This document shows positions 24,564 to 35,200 of a stretch of DNA of 64,000 nt, one piece after another (the stretch's first letter is position 1; every line of letters starts with the position of its first letter). Source of the DNA: Adiantum capillus-veneris (taxonomy: Eukaryota; Streptophyta; Polypodiopsida; Polypodiales; Pteridaceae). The notes under the pieces were generated by a model. That model was not told the DNA's origin. It worked only from the letters and a program-made list of their open reading frames with translations, and did not search any database. Where the stretch lies: contig CM043957.1 of the NCBI GenBank assembly GCA_014529385.2, forward strand, positions 71,948,381 through 72,012,380, given 5' to 3'. Both the position numbers and the translations under genes were made by a program.

Positions 24564-24767
24564 GGCTTCGAAAGGGGGGTAAATCGGCAGGACGCCTGGT
24601 GGAAACACTCTTGGAAAGCTGAATTTTCCGATGCCGAAGTCGAAACCCTGTTTGCACTCTTGAAAGTGCGCGCGCGCAGACGCGATTTCGGGAATGAAAC
24701 TGGCTCTCCGCTATCGTCGTGACTGTGCACACACGCGCTCCCTCCGCACCTACGCTCTGATACCAAT
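24564..24767 (-). promoter_or_regulatory. Conserved leader block next to the primer site (deleted copia element)
   Basis: Plus-strand GGCTTCGAAAGGGGGGTAAA at 24564-24583 is identical to 42066-42085 of the intact copia element. Similarity continues through a CGCCTGsTGGAAAC segment and an AAAGTGCGCGCGCG alternating tract up to the primer site. In both elements this lies in the 5' untranslated leader. Its position and conservation between diverged elements suggest an RNA function such as packaging or dimerisation, which is inference. Confidence 0.6.
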
Positions 24768-24958
24768 TGAAGGGGATCGGGGAGCACCACAGACGGAGAG
24801 TGAGAGAGAGAAGGAGACACACGACACACAGATATGGGTGGGGAGACTCCAAAGAGTGAGCAGCCCCCTATACACTTATGCTATGTATAAGGTATACAAG
24901 TCAGTGGGCGCCTAAACTCTGGGCGGTCGGGCAAGGCACATACGCCTATACCCCAACA
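24768..24958 (-). repeat. 5' LTR of the deleted copia element
   Basis: It has the same ends as 21263-21450 and lies two bases from the primer site, which identifies it as the 5' LTR on the minus strand. Confidence 0.92.
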
Positions 24959-25306
24959 AATGAGTATCATAAAAAATTAATATGTTGCTAGCATGTAGAT
25001 CCACAAACATCCCCCAAACCGAAGTCAAATTCTTATGATAAACTCTTTTATATCCAATCATAATAATTGGATTTTGACAATTCTTATTGCTTATAAATAT
25101 CTTGAACTTTGAACAATGCCTAGGAAAGCACATCTCAAGTATATATTGAGCTTTGATTAAGTTATAGCAACTCCATATCCAAGGTTCAAAATAATCAAAA
25201 CAAAAGTCCAAGAAAGCTCTGCATCACAGCGCACCACATGATAAACTTCATCTTTGTCATTGACAATTTGCATGTGCTCAGCTCATGATGGAACAATATC
25301 ACCATG
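24959..25306 (-). other. Flank with weak coding-like minus frame
   Basis: A minus-strand frame reads DEVYHVVRCDAELSWTFVLI just left of the last exon-like block at 25307-25503, after its stop codon. It may be an untranslated tail or a further decayed exon. I do not recognise it. Confidence 0.3.
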
Positions 25307-25950
25307 TTACATTTCAACTGAATGAAGTAATAAATCCTCTTTATCTAAGATAACAACCCTCCATTGTTGCTTCAAGCTAAGTAGTAACTGAGTAGGGGGT
25401 GGTTGATGGCTTCGATGAGGCCCCATAAAAGGTTGAATAGAAGAATTTTCTCTTTCAAATGAATTATTCCACTCTAAAAACAACATATTTCTTTCTTTCG
25501 GCTCTGAAAAGAAACATGAAACGTTTAGTTAATATTCATTTTTAAACCTTAAAACAAAATTGATGGTTTTATCTTTTAAAATTTGATCACTATAGACATC
25601 TAAAAGAATCTTAAATTGGTATCACAATACTAAAACAACATGTGATTATAAAAGTAGGGCAATTTGTCAATAAATAAGTAAACTTTAAATCTCTCCAAGT
25701 CTATTGATACAATTGGTCTAAAAACCAATGGCGAAGTACAATTAGGTGACAATTGGTTTAAAAACCAATGGTTCAATATCAAGAAAAACTCAAACACATA
25801 GAATAATCTAAATGTGAATTGTTTTTAGTTGCAAAGACAGAAAATTTTGCAAACTAACCCATGGCTGTTCTTAGAGGTTTCTTCTTCTATTTGAATAAAA
25901 TGGTTTAAATTCCCTATGAAATACTCCTTCAAAAGATAATCTGAATAAAT
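25307..25950 (-). pseudogene. Two putative 3' exons of the FCP1-like gene
   Basis: On the minus strand a good acceptor (TTTCTTGCAG) precedes 25950, and a donor (ATGG/GTTAGT) follows 25859; the exon reads IYSDYLLKEYFIGNLNHFIQ. A second acceptor (TTTTCAG) precedes about 25503, opening a frame EPKERNMLFLEWNNSF to a TAA at 25309-25307. The clean plant-like splice borders and charged, coding-like composition suggest they belong to the same transcription unit as the FCP1-like exon. The encoded pieces match no family I know. Confidence 0.4.
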
Positions 25951-26051
25951 CTGCAAGAAACCATGATAAAGTCAGTGTTTTGAATCAAAATACAAACATC
26001 ATTTGCAAAAGTATATATTGAAAATTCAACGTGATTTCTAGTGAGTAGTAC

Positions 26052-26920
26052 CTTAGTGTTTGAGAAGATTGTGCTCATTTAGTAGCTTCTTCACGAAAGC
26101 CTTAGCGGTTACAGTCTTCAATAATGGTGTGGCACAACCCAGATTCCTTGCTAAGAATATTAATTGTGCTCCCTTCATCATATCAATATTTGTTTTTTCT
26201 TTTGCCATTATTTCTAATATATCGTTCCTTCTAATCTCCTTTTCCCTGCTTGGATTAGTTGACTCCTCTTGCTTACCAAAAAGGTCTCCTAGGTTCTCAA
26301 ACATTGGTAGCTTATTTGTGGTTATCTCCTTTTGCAACCATCTCGAGTTTCCATCTTTCCAATAGTCCGTGAGACCTTTGTATTCATTGTCATTGAAAAT
26401 TCGGGCTTGTCCATAACGATTAGAGTCAATGAACTCACGCACGTCTTTGCTCTCGTCAAGTTGCAACAAGTATGGGAGCAACTCTTCTATGAGAACATTA
26501 TCAACCATCTTTTCTTCATCAAACTTTGAAGGAAATATGAAATTATTTGTAGGTGAAACACAACATTTGTATGGACAGTCATCAACAAGCATTGTTATGC
26601 ATGGATCACATTCAAAGCATGCAGATATTTTTGCCAATGGCTTAAACATAGCTGGAACTTGAGGATTGTCTGGTCTAAATAATTTCACGTCTTCGGGAAC
26701 ATAGCAAGATTCTTGAGACCAAACTACAAAAAATGTCAATATCTCCTCTGTAGTGCTTTGAAGTGTTCTCAACATCTGGTAAACATTAGCTTCTCTAGCT
26801 GTTGACCAAATCCCAACAATGAATCTCTTCAGTATGGTCTTTAAAAAGTGGATGTACCCAGGCCGTAACACAATATGCCTTTGTGAATCATATAGATTCA
26901 TGGACTGATGATGGTTGTTG
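26052..26920 (-). pseudogene. FCP1/NIF-type HAD phosphatase domain exon
   Basis: The 282-codon open stretch from ATG 26901 resembles the FCP1 homology (NLI-interacting factor) domain of HAD-fold protein phosphatases. Visible signatures are RPGYIHFL (residues 13-20), GIWSTA (30-35, HAD motif with Ser/Thr), VVWSQESC (59-66), LVDDCP (105-110, the acidic HAD motif) and DVREFIDSNRYGQ (153-165, the usual domain end). The N-terminal catalytic DxDxT motif is not in this exon and must lie in an upstream exon or be lost; I cannot find it. A strong donor (AAG/GTACTA) lies right after an in-frame TAA at 26055-26053. The C-terminal ~115 residues are charged and unassigned. Localisation and substrate cannot be inferred. 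Confidence 0.65.
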
Positions 26921-27109
26921 ACTTTGTTTCAATAGTAAACCAATCAATTACTGGTCCATGTCTATTATGCAAAGAAAAAAATACTTAGAGGGTAAATCTA
27001 TCCAAAATCTAAGTATTTTAATTTTGTTACTTACGTCTTTGAAAAAGACTAAGGCTATAACCCCAATAGATCTTAGATATTTGTAACATTGTCCATTCAA
27101 TCAATACTA

Positions 27110-28160
27110 TTAAATAAGTTTTGTAAGGATGGGTGCATCTTTGATTCACCACTTGGCCAATCTAGACAAGTTCTTGGAGGGGAGAAAGAAAATTCTCAAT
27201 CCACAATCAAGCCACCTTAAGCAAGTTTTGGAAGGGAAAGCTCATCATCCTCTATTTAGTGCTTGGATTTTTCAAAAACATTTAAGAAGGTTTGGTGCAT
27301 CCTAGATCCACCACTTGGTCAACCTAAAGTATCATAGATTATTTGATGTCAATATCCATCACTTGTCTAACTTATAGTCTACTGTAATATGTTTATTGTG
27401 GTTTTAAGCTTCAACTTTTCTAATCTTCTTTCATTTTTAGGATGGACTTTGAATATGGGGAAAAAGTGCACATGGTACTTGACAATGGATTGTTTATGCT
27501 GGTTGTGTGTGTAGAACCAATGAAGATTCCACTTGTTGTGGTATAAAGATAGGGCAAGGAAATGTATCCATACTAGTGTATAAATCCATTTCAAACAATC
27601 TATCCTAAAAGCATTTGTGCATCCTAGATCCACCAGTTGATCATTCTTAACAAGTTTTGGAAGGCAAGATGCTTCAGATACCATGAATTTATGATATGAA
27701 ACACGTTTTTCAAGGAAATATGCATATGAGGTTCACTACTTGGCCATTCTAAATAGCTATTACAATGGGAGGTGAAATTTATACTCGTAACTTGGCTCTT
27801 CTAAGTAACCAAAAGACAAATGAGTGAAACTTAGAACTACCATTTTTCCATTCTAAACAAGTCTTAGAAGGTGGTAGCATCTTAAACCGAACATCCCAAA
27901 CAAGTTGTGGAAGGGTGGTTGGTGCACTCAATAAACTACTACTTTTCCATTCAAAGAACATTGTGTAAATATGGGTGCATCCTAGATCTGCCATTTCTCC
28001 AATCTAAAAAGGTTATTGAGAGGAGCAAGGAAATTTCCAATCCACCATCAAGACACTTTTGGCAAGGTATGGATGAAAAAATGCAACCTTTACTTAGCAT
28101 TTAGCTATTCGTTTTACAGGGGTTTGGTACATCCACAATTCACTATTGGGATATTCTTAA
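27110..28160. repeat. Degenerate satellite units between the FCP1 and SET blocks
   Basis: Spaced units such as GATTCACCACTTGGCCAATC (near 27142) and GATCCACCAGTTGATCATTC (near 27617) repeat the theme of the array at 32.2-48.7 kb, including GGTGCATCC-like spacers. They lie between the FCP1 and SET blocks, so if those form one gene the satellite sits in an intron. Confidence 0.75.
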
Positions 28161-28516
28161 CGATACAAAATAAAAAATGCATTCAAAATGAACTATTGCG
28201 TAAATTGTTAATGCATAAGTTTATGCTTTGATAAAATATGTACAGTGAAATACAAATTCTTGTATGGATTATGTTTAGCATGATACATGAACTTTGAAAT
28301 AGAGCATTATTATGCTAGCTCAAAAAATCTTGTGAAATTCAATGGATATCACTCTAGGAACAGATTTCTGTATGAAATCAAGTATTCATTGCATAACATG
28401 GTAATGCCATCACAACTCACGGCGTTTATCATGATACATACTCACTAATGAGTCGGTTTCAAATATATTATCAATAAATTTCATATAAGGTACTTTATCA
28501 TGAGATTTGAGTGATG

Positions 28517-29073
28517 TCATGTAATGTCATATTCTGCAAGAAGCTCTTCACCACTTTCTATGTGGCGTAGGGTTTCAACACAAAAATAGCCACATTTATC
28601 CAAGCTAATTTGTGTTGTGGGGGCTTTATGCCAAGGTGGAAAATTGGGATCAAAAGTATAACATACATTTGGGCTCATACTTAGACCATGAGTACTACTT
28701 ATATATCCTGCCAAATTTCCATCTTCTACGTCACCAACAATATATATCTCATCGTCCACACAATGGACATTTTGATCCTCTAGAAGTGAGTACCTAGCTG
28801 CCCTTGGAGATATCTTGTACAACTTCTTCCAAGTCTCATGGAAATACTTATCACCACCATAATGGAGAATAGTCATACCCTTTTGAAGATGTGTATGCAC
28901 AAAAAGCCCATGACTAGCTCCTTGTATATTTGAAGCTCATACTTCAAAGATAATACCACTTATCTCAAAGACTTTATCCTTTGGAATGGGAAAATTTTGT
29001 ATACCAAGAGGATCATCATGGCACACATAATGTGAAAGACATTGTTTTTTAATATCTCTTATCATTTTTGAGT
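28517..29073 (-). pseudogene. SET-domain exon (lysine methyltransferase-like)
   Basis: An acceptor (TTTTATTGCAG) precedes 29073 on the minus strand. The frame reads DSKMIRDIKKQCLSHYVC, then a TGA at 28939-28937, then ASNIQGASHGLFVHTHL, HYGGDKYF, GDVEDGNLAGYISSTHG, SPNVCY and IESGEELLAEYDIT to the stop. This follows the SET order: GxGLF entry, GN.A.YINHS-like box, final GEELxxxY. The central NHS triplet, important for cofactor binding in active enzymes, reads SST and the preceding Arg is Gly. With the nonsense codon this makes activity unlikely. SET enzymes methylate protein lysines using S-adenosylmethionine; no target can be inferred. Confidence 0.7.
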
Positions 29074-29492
29074 CTGCAATAAAAAAATGTCTTTAACATA
29101 TTTTGGTTAAAAAATGTCAAATGTTGTAGACTATATGTTTTAGTTAAGTTTTATACGTCATAAAGTATCAATTCAACATAGTAAAGAATCAATTTTTTGT
29201 ATGCTAATTTACATTGAATTTTTTTAGTAGATATGTTACTTCAAATTGTTGATATAATAAATAATGATTTATCTTTCCTACAACTTTATACTATTAAGAA
29301 AAGGTTCACTGCATGATACTTTTGAGCAAAAATAAAGTCAAAGATCTTAAATCAATGATTACTATACTTGACAATGTACATGATGAAACTATCATTACAT
29401 GTTTAAAAAAAGATATCAAACTTATTTCAAAATAAATAGCTTAATTATATGACAAGTGGGTATAGAAGCTTAGCTCATACTTGCTTCAAGGT

Positions 29493-30880
29493 TCAAAAAG
29501 TCTGTAACTGATATGGTGTCTCATTTGTCGATGCTCCTACCATATTTGATACTCCATGATCATCAATGGGCTGATCTAATTGATCACTTTGAAGTTTTGT
29601 CCATTTTTTGACATTGTCATGCTGATTTGCAAAGCTCAAAACTCTTGTTTTAAGCTTTCTTTGGTCGTCAGTACTGTCCACAAGGCATAACACTCCCCTT
29701 TTTTGCTTGAGTCCCAACTCTGTAATGTAGCCATCACTGAACATGTCAATAAGCTTGAGATCTTGTTTGCAATACTTTTGAATGCATTGCTTGATTCTCC
29801 TTCTTTAGTTGTAGAAACTCGACATCTGGCAATTGACTCACACTTCCAAAATCTAGATCAAGGTGTCTTGCATTTAGTATTATGGATTGTATCCCTAGAT
29901 TTTAAGAACTATTAAGTCCCTCAAAGGCAACTCCCTTGCTCAAGAACTTTATAGCACAAGTAAATTCCAAATGCTTCACATTGTGCAATGCCCCGACAAA
30001 TTGTATTTTGACCATGTTTGTCATACTTTGTAAAGCAGACTGTAACAACACATAGTCTTTATTATTAAAAAAAAAAGGATCACACATTGTGGTTCTGTTG
30101 ACCCATCGGAAATAGCCATAATGCCATCTATGAGATCTTTGAATCTTTCAATTGACCATTGTAGATTGATCTCCAAATCATGTGTGTTGTCTAATATACA
30201 CAATCCTATAGGGATATGATTGTTTAGATGGCGCTCTAAGTAAGATCTTCCCTCCATTTGAAGACTGACAACATATATAGACCATGGAAGATCTATAATT
30301 TTGTCTTTCACAATGTTGATCGTCCATTGGATATACTTTCTTGCCTCTTCTAGAAAATCAATCTTCTTTGTACCACGTTGTAGTTGTGATGTTAGCCAAG
30401 TATCAAAGAGTGTCAAGAAATGGGAGTAAACAACATCATTAATGTTGTATGTGGTAGAAAGCTCCTCCCAATTTTCACATGGATCTCGTCATTGAGCACA
30501 TTGAATTGCTCAAGCAACTCATCTTGAATAATTCGATCTTGTTTCAATTGTTTGATACGATCAGTCATGTCCTTTACACTTGGTGTGTCCTTTGCACGCT
30601 TAGACAAAACAATCATTCCAGTCTCTATTTCTGTCTGAATCTTTCTACTTCATCTTTGTCTAGACCACACAAATATCTAAAAGCTATGACCGTTGGCTTC
30701 TTATTCTCTCTCTCTAATTGCTCTATGATCTTCAGCCATTGACCATAAATAGGATCAGAGTAAGTGACCATATGAGCTTGTTTGGTGATTAATGATGCAC
30801 CAGCAAAAATCCTTACCATTTTGAGAAATGCTTGCAAAACCAAAAAAAAATTAAATATAAGAATTTTAGTTGTTTTCTCA
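29493..30880 (-). pseudogene. Helical, frameshifted coding remains of unknown family
   Basis: Consecutive minus-strand stretches are coding-like but change frame: one with SDPIYGQWLKIIEQLEREN and FRYLCGLDKDEVERF (30843-30625), one with KDMTDRIKQLKQDRIIQDE (30616-30413), one with FDTWLTSQLQRGTKKIDF and EINLQWSIERFKDLIDGI (30416-30021), one with LLQSALQSMTNMVKIQFVG, and one with MFSDGYITELGLKQKRGVL (29744-29493). The first two look helical or coiled. I recognise no domain. They sit between the DGQHS segment and the SET exon, in the same orientation, and were probably one protein. Confidence 0.45.
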
Positions 30881-30882
30881 TT

Positions 30883-32068
30883 TTATAACCATGAGAGAGA
30901 AAGAAAAAGAAAACTTACATCCCAAGGTGTGCGAGATTTTGCACCTTCCTTTTCTCCAATGTTTGGATGTGATGGGCATTTTTGAAATATCCACTGACTA
31001 CGAAGATGCTTAAGAATGTCACTGTAAGGTTGCTTAACATATAGAGCCTTAGCCTCCTCACTTGCTATGGCTGATATGGCTATTGCAACTTGTGGGGATG
31101 GATCTACAACAATCCGGGCCTTTCTTTTCTCACAAACTTGTATTAGATCCTGGGAGCCACCATCCTTTTTCGTTTCTTGAAATCTTAACATTTTGGTTGC
31201 ATAAATTGAGTGTTGTCCATCAATGGTCCAAAACTTGTATTCAACAAGTCTTTCTTCTTCTACCTCAGTATGTGTCATTGGAACTCCGGACTTTTGGCCA
31301 CAATTCTGTACAAGATTAGATAAGCACATGATGAAGGCCGGTTTGCACTTGCTCCAAACAAGAACATATAATTTTGTACTTGATTAGGCTTTAGCTGACG
31401 ACAATTATAATGATTAGGACCAAGAAAACAATTAGTGACAGGAATCTCATACTCCTTATACTTGAAAGGAAGTATGCCGAATACTTTTCCATGCCTCTTG
31501 TAGCACTCTTCTTTGCTTTTTGGACCTCGTTCTCTAAGCGATCACGCTCCGCAAACCTTACCAAGGGTTGATTGCTTGTGTCTTTTGATCTCAAAATGGC
31601 TTTATCTATATTTGCAATACCAGTTGTTGTAACACCCCTTGCCTTTTTTATCGTGGTCTTCTTTTGATTTCTTATTCTTCACTTGGTTGCCTTTTAAAGC
31701 AATAATAATTGCATCTTGTAGCCTATCTGCAGTGATATCAAATAAATCTTCATTAACATCCCAACCTCATGAAAACATCGTCTCTTCCTTGTCTTTGACC
31801 AAATTTTCAATGACATAGGAATTTGCCAATAGTTGGTACTCAGAATTGCCAAGTATCCCAATGTTAATGTACCAATATCAGGATGTCCTTCAACTGTTAA
31901 AACACTTACAGAGACTACCTACCCTAGATCATCAAATCTATTCTCATCTTCGTCACTAGCCACAAAGACATGCACTTTATGAAATTGTGCATCTTGCACT
32001 CCATAAATGTCTAAGTACCATTTTCTCTTATCATCAGTTGCAAAGTCAACATTAATAGGAACCGTCAT
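30883..32068 (-). pseudogene. DGQHS-motif (ParB-like) protein segment, decayed
   Basis: From ATG 32068 the frame reads MTVPINVDFATDDKRKWYLD and VHVFVASDEDENRFDDLG, then a TAG (31921-31919). After a frame change it gives GILGNSEYQLLANSYVIEN, a TGA (31769-31767), LVRFAERDRLENEVQKAK, then FKYKEYEIPVTNCFLGPNHY, and near 31230-31185 YKFWTIDGQHSIYATK. IPVxxC followed at a distance by a DGQHR/S-type motif is the pattern of ParB/DGQHR-fold proteins, which bind or hydrolyse nucleotides or act on DNA. That assignment is by motif only. A donor (CTTGGGATGTAAGTTTTC) ends the block near 30920. At least two stops and two frameshifts show decay. Confidence 0.5.
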
Positions 32069-32239
32069 AGATTTTCATTTTTGAACCATTTTTTCACTGA
32101 AATCAAAGAGAACACAAATAACTAGTTAGAATCTATAAAAAAATTTGAATGTAATAATTTTTTGAAAGCGTATAAAACTTAATTTACACATAACATTTTA
32201 TTTACACTCTTCAGATTTTTATATTCTAAAATCAAATAT

Positions 32240-35200
32240 TTATCCAATTTAGACATTTGATAACCAAAGTAAGTGTATCCTAGATCCCACAAGTCATCTA
32301 GAATATTTTTTTAAAGATAGGTTATCTTGAATTCTCTAAAATAAACCATTTGAAATACATTTTCAAGATTATATCCATCTTAGATCCACCACTTTGCCAT
32401 TCTAACCAAGCCTTGAAATGTAGGTGCATCAAAGATCCACCACTTGGTTATTCTAAGCAAGTCTTTGAAAGGTGGGTACAATGGTTGGTGTATCTTAGAT
32501 CCATGACATTGAATCTTCAAATAAAGTATGTGGGATAGTTAGATACTAGATTCACTATTTGGCCATTCTAGTCAATTCTTGGAAGGCGGGTGCATCCAAG
32601 ATCCACCACTTGGCCATTCTAAATAGGTATACCAAGGTGGATTGGTTTCTCCTATACCCACCAACTTCCCATTTTAAACAAAATGTGTGCAATATGCACA
32701 CCTTAGATCCACAACCTGACCATTCTAACCAAGTCTTGAAGGTGGCTGCAATTCAGATCCACCACTTGGCCATTCTAAGCACATCTATTACAAGGTGGAT
32801 GCAATGGTTGGTGTATCTTAGATCCACCAACTTCCTATTCTAAACAAAGTGTGTGCAATATGTAGACCTTAGATCCACCACTTGGCCATTCTGACCAAGT
32901 TTTGAAGGTGGCTACAATTAAGATCCACCACTTTGGCCATTCTAAACAAATCTTACAAGGTGGATGCAATTGTTGGTTTCTCTTATATCCACCAACTTCC
33001 CATTTTCAACAACATGTGTGCAATATGTAGATCTTAGATCCATCACTTGGCCATTCTAACGAAGTATTGGTAGGTGGGTACATCCATGATCCAAGTATTG
33101 GTAGGTGAATGCATCCATCTACTTGGTCATTCTAACCATTTCTTAGGTTATGTGCATTCAACACTTGGCCATCATAAGACTTGTAATTTCACACAAATTT
33201 TGTAGGATGAGTAGACCCTAGATCCACTACTTGGCCATTTAGATTAAGGTTTGGAAAGTATGTGCATCAAAGATCCACCAATCGGTCATCCTAATTAAGG
33301 TTTGAAATGTGGATCCAATTGTTGGTGTCTCCTAGATCACCACCTTGCAATTTCAAATACAGTGCATGAAATAGGTAGACCAATTGTTGCTGTCTCTTGG
33401 ATCCACCACCTTGAAATTTCAAATAAAGACAATGTTTGGCGTCTCCTAAATCCTCCAATTTACAACTTTCAACAAAGTGTGTGAGAAAGATAGACCTTAG
33501 ATTCACCACTTAGCCATTCTAGCCAATTCTTGAAGGTGGGTGCATCCAAGATCCACCACTTGGCCATTCTAACCAGGTCTTGTAAGGTGAATGCAATGGT
33601 TGGTTTCTTCTAATCCGCTAACTTCTCATTTTAACAAAGTGTGTGAAATATGTAGACCTTAGATCCACCACCTAGCCATTCTAACCAAGTCTTGAAGGTA
33701 GCTGCAATTAAGATCCACCACTTGGCCATTCTAACTAAATTTTGCAAGGTGGATGCAATGGTTGGTTTCTCCTACGTCCACCATTTATCAATTTTAAATA
33801 GTGTTTATAAGAAAGATAAACCATAGATCCACCACTTGGCCATTCTAACCAAGCACCACTTGGTCATTCTAAACTAATCTTGCAAGGTGGATGCAATGGG
33901 TTGGTCTCTCCTACATCTACCATCTATCAATTTTAAATAGTGTTTGTAGGAAGATAGAACGTAGATCCACCACTTGGCCATTCTAAAACCATGTTTTAAA
34001 GCTAGGTACATTCAACACTTGGCCATCATAAAATTTGTACTTTTTTACAAATTTTGTGGGATGAGTAGATCATAGATCCACCACTTGGCCATTCAGACTA
34101 AGATCTGGAAAGTATGTGCATCAAAGATCCACCACTCGATCGTTCTAACCAAGGCTTGAAATGTGGATCCAATTGTTTGTGTCTCCTAGATCCACCACCT
34201 TGAAATTTCAAGTAAATTACATAAAATAGATAGACCTTAAATTCCCTAGTGGGCCATTTTAACCAAGTTTTATAATCCAAGATCCAACACTTGGCCATTC
34301 TAGCCAAGTTTTGGAAGGTGGGTGCAATGATTGGTGTCTCCTAAATCCTCTAGTTTATAGCTTTCAACAAAGTGTGTGAGAAAGATAGACCTTAAATCCA
34401 CCACTTATCCATTATAGCCAATTCTTGAAGGTGGGTGCATCCAAGATCCACCTCTTATCCATTATAGCCAATTCTTGAAGGTGGGTGCATCCAAGATCCA
34501 CCACTTGGTCATTCTAACCAGGTCTTGTAAGGTGGATGCAATGGTTGGTTTCTCCTTCACCAACTTTTCATTTTAAACAAAGGTTGTGCAATATGTAAAC
34601 CTTAGATCCACCACCTAGCCATTCTAACCAAGTCTTAAAGGTGTCTGCAACTTAGATCCTCCACTTGGCCATTTTAACCAAATTTTGCAAGATGGATGCA
34701 ATGGTTGGTTTCTCCTACGTTCACCATCTATTAATTTTAAATAGTGTTTATAGAAAAGGTAGACCATAGATCCACCACTTGGCCATTCTAACCAAGTATT
34801 GGTAGGTGGGTGTAGATCGTAGATCCACCACTTGGCCATTCTAACCATGTCTTAAAGTAAGGTGCATTCAACCCTTGGCCGTCGTGACACTTGTAGTTTT
34901 AGACAAAGTTTGTGGGATGAGTAGATCCTAGATCGACCACTTGGCTATTTAGACTAAGAATTGGAAAGTAGGTCAAAGGTCCACCACTTGGCCATTATAA
35001 CCAAGGCTTGAAATGTGGATCCAATTGTTGGTGTCTCCTAGATCGACCACCTTGCAATTTCAAATAAAGTGTGTGAAATAGGTAGACATTAGATTCCCTA
35101 GTAGGCAATTTTAACATAGTGCTAAAGGGTGAATGCATCCAAGATCCAACAGTTGGCCATTCTAGCCAAGTTTTGGAAGGTGGGTGCAATGGTTGGTGTC

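Larger units (their letters stand above)
21263..24958 (-). mobile_element. Internally deleted Ty1/copia element
   Basis: Two LTRs (21263-21450, 188 bp; 24768-24958, 191 bp) flank a 3.3-kb interior in minus orientation. The primer site reads GCTCTGATACCA on the plus strand at 24754-24765, and the polypurine tract is the complement of ACCTCCCACTTAAAG at 21451. Inside are gag and protease, then a linker, then only the RT end; integrase and the RT active region are absent. The LTRs differ at a dozen or so sites plus indels, so it is older than the copia element at 36887. The flanking 5-mers (TATGG and AATGA) match only in the middle three bases, so a clean target duplication is not shown. Confidence 0.9.

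Noticed and set aside
26052-26920. FCP1-like exon as a TIM50-type mitochondrial translocase subunit
   Set aside because: TIM50 shares the fold, but no transit peptide or membrane segment is visible here; the domain is named only at the FCP1/NIF level.
31893-31922. A 29-base intron at the TAG in the DGQHS gene
   Set aside because: The borders look like GT...AG, but 29 bases is too short for a plant intron and the frame continues unchanged, so a nonsense codon is the simpler reading.
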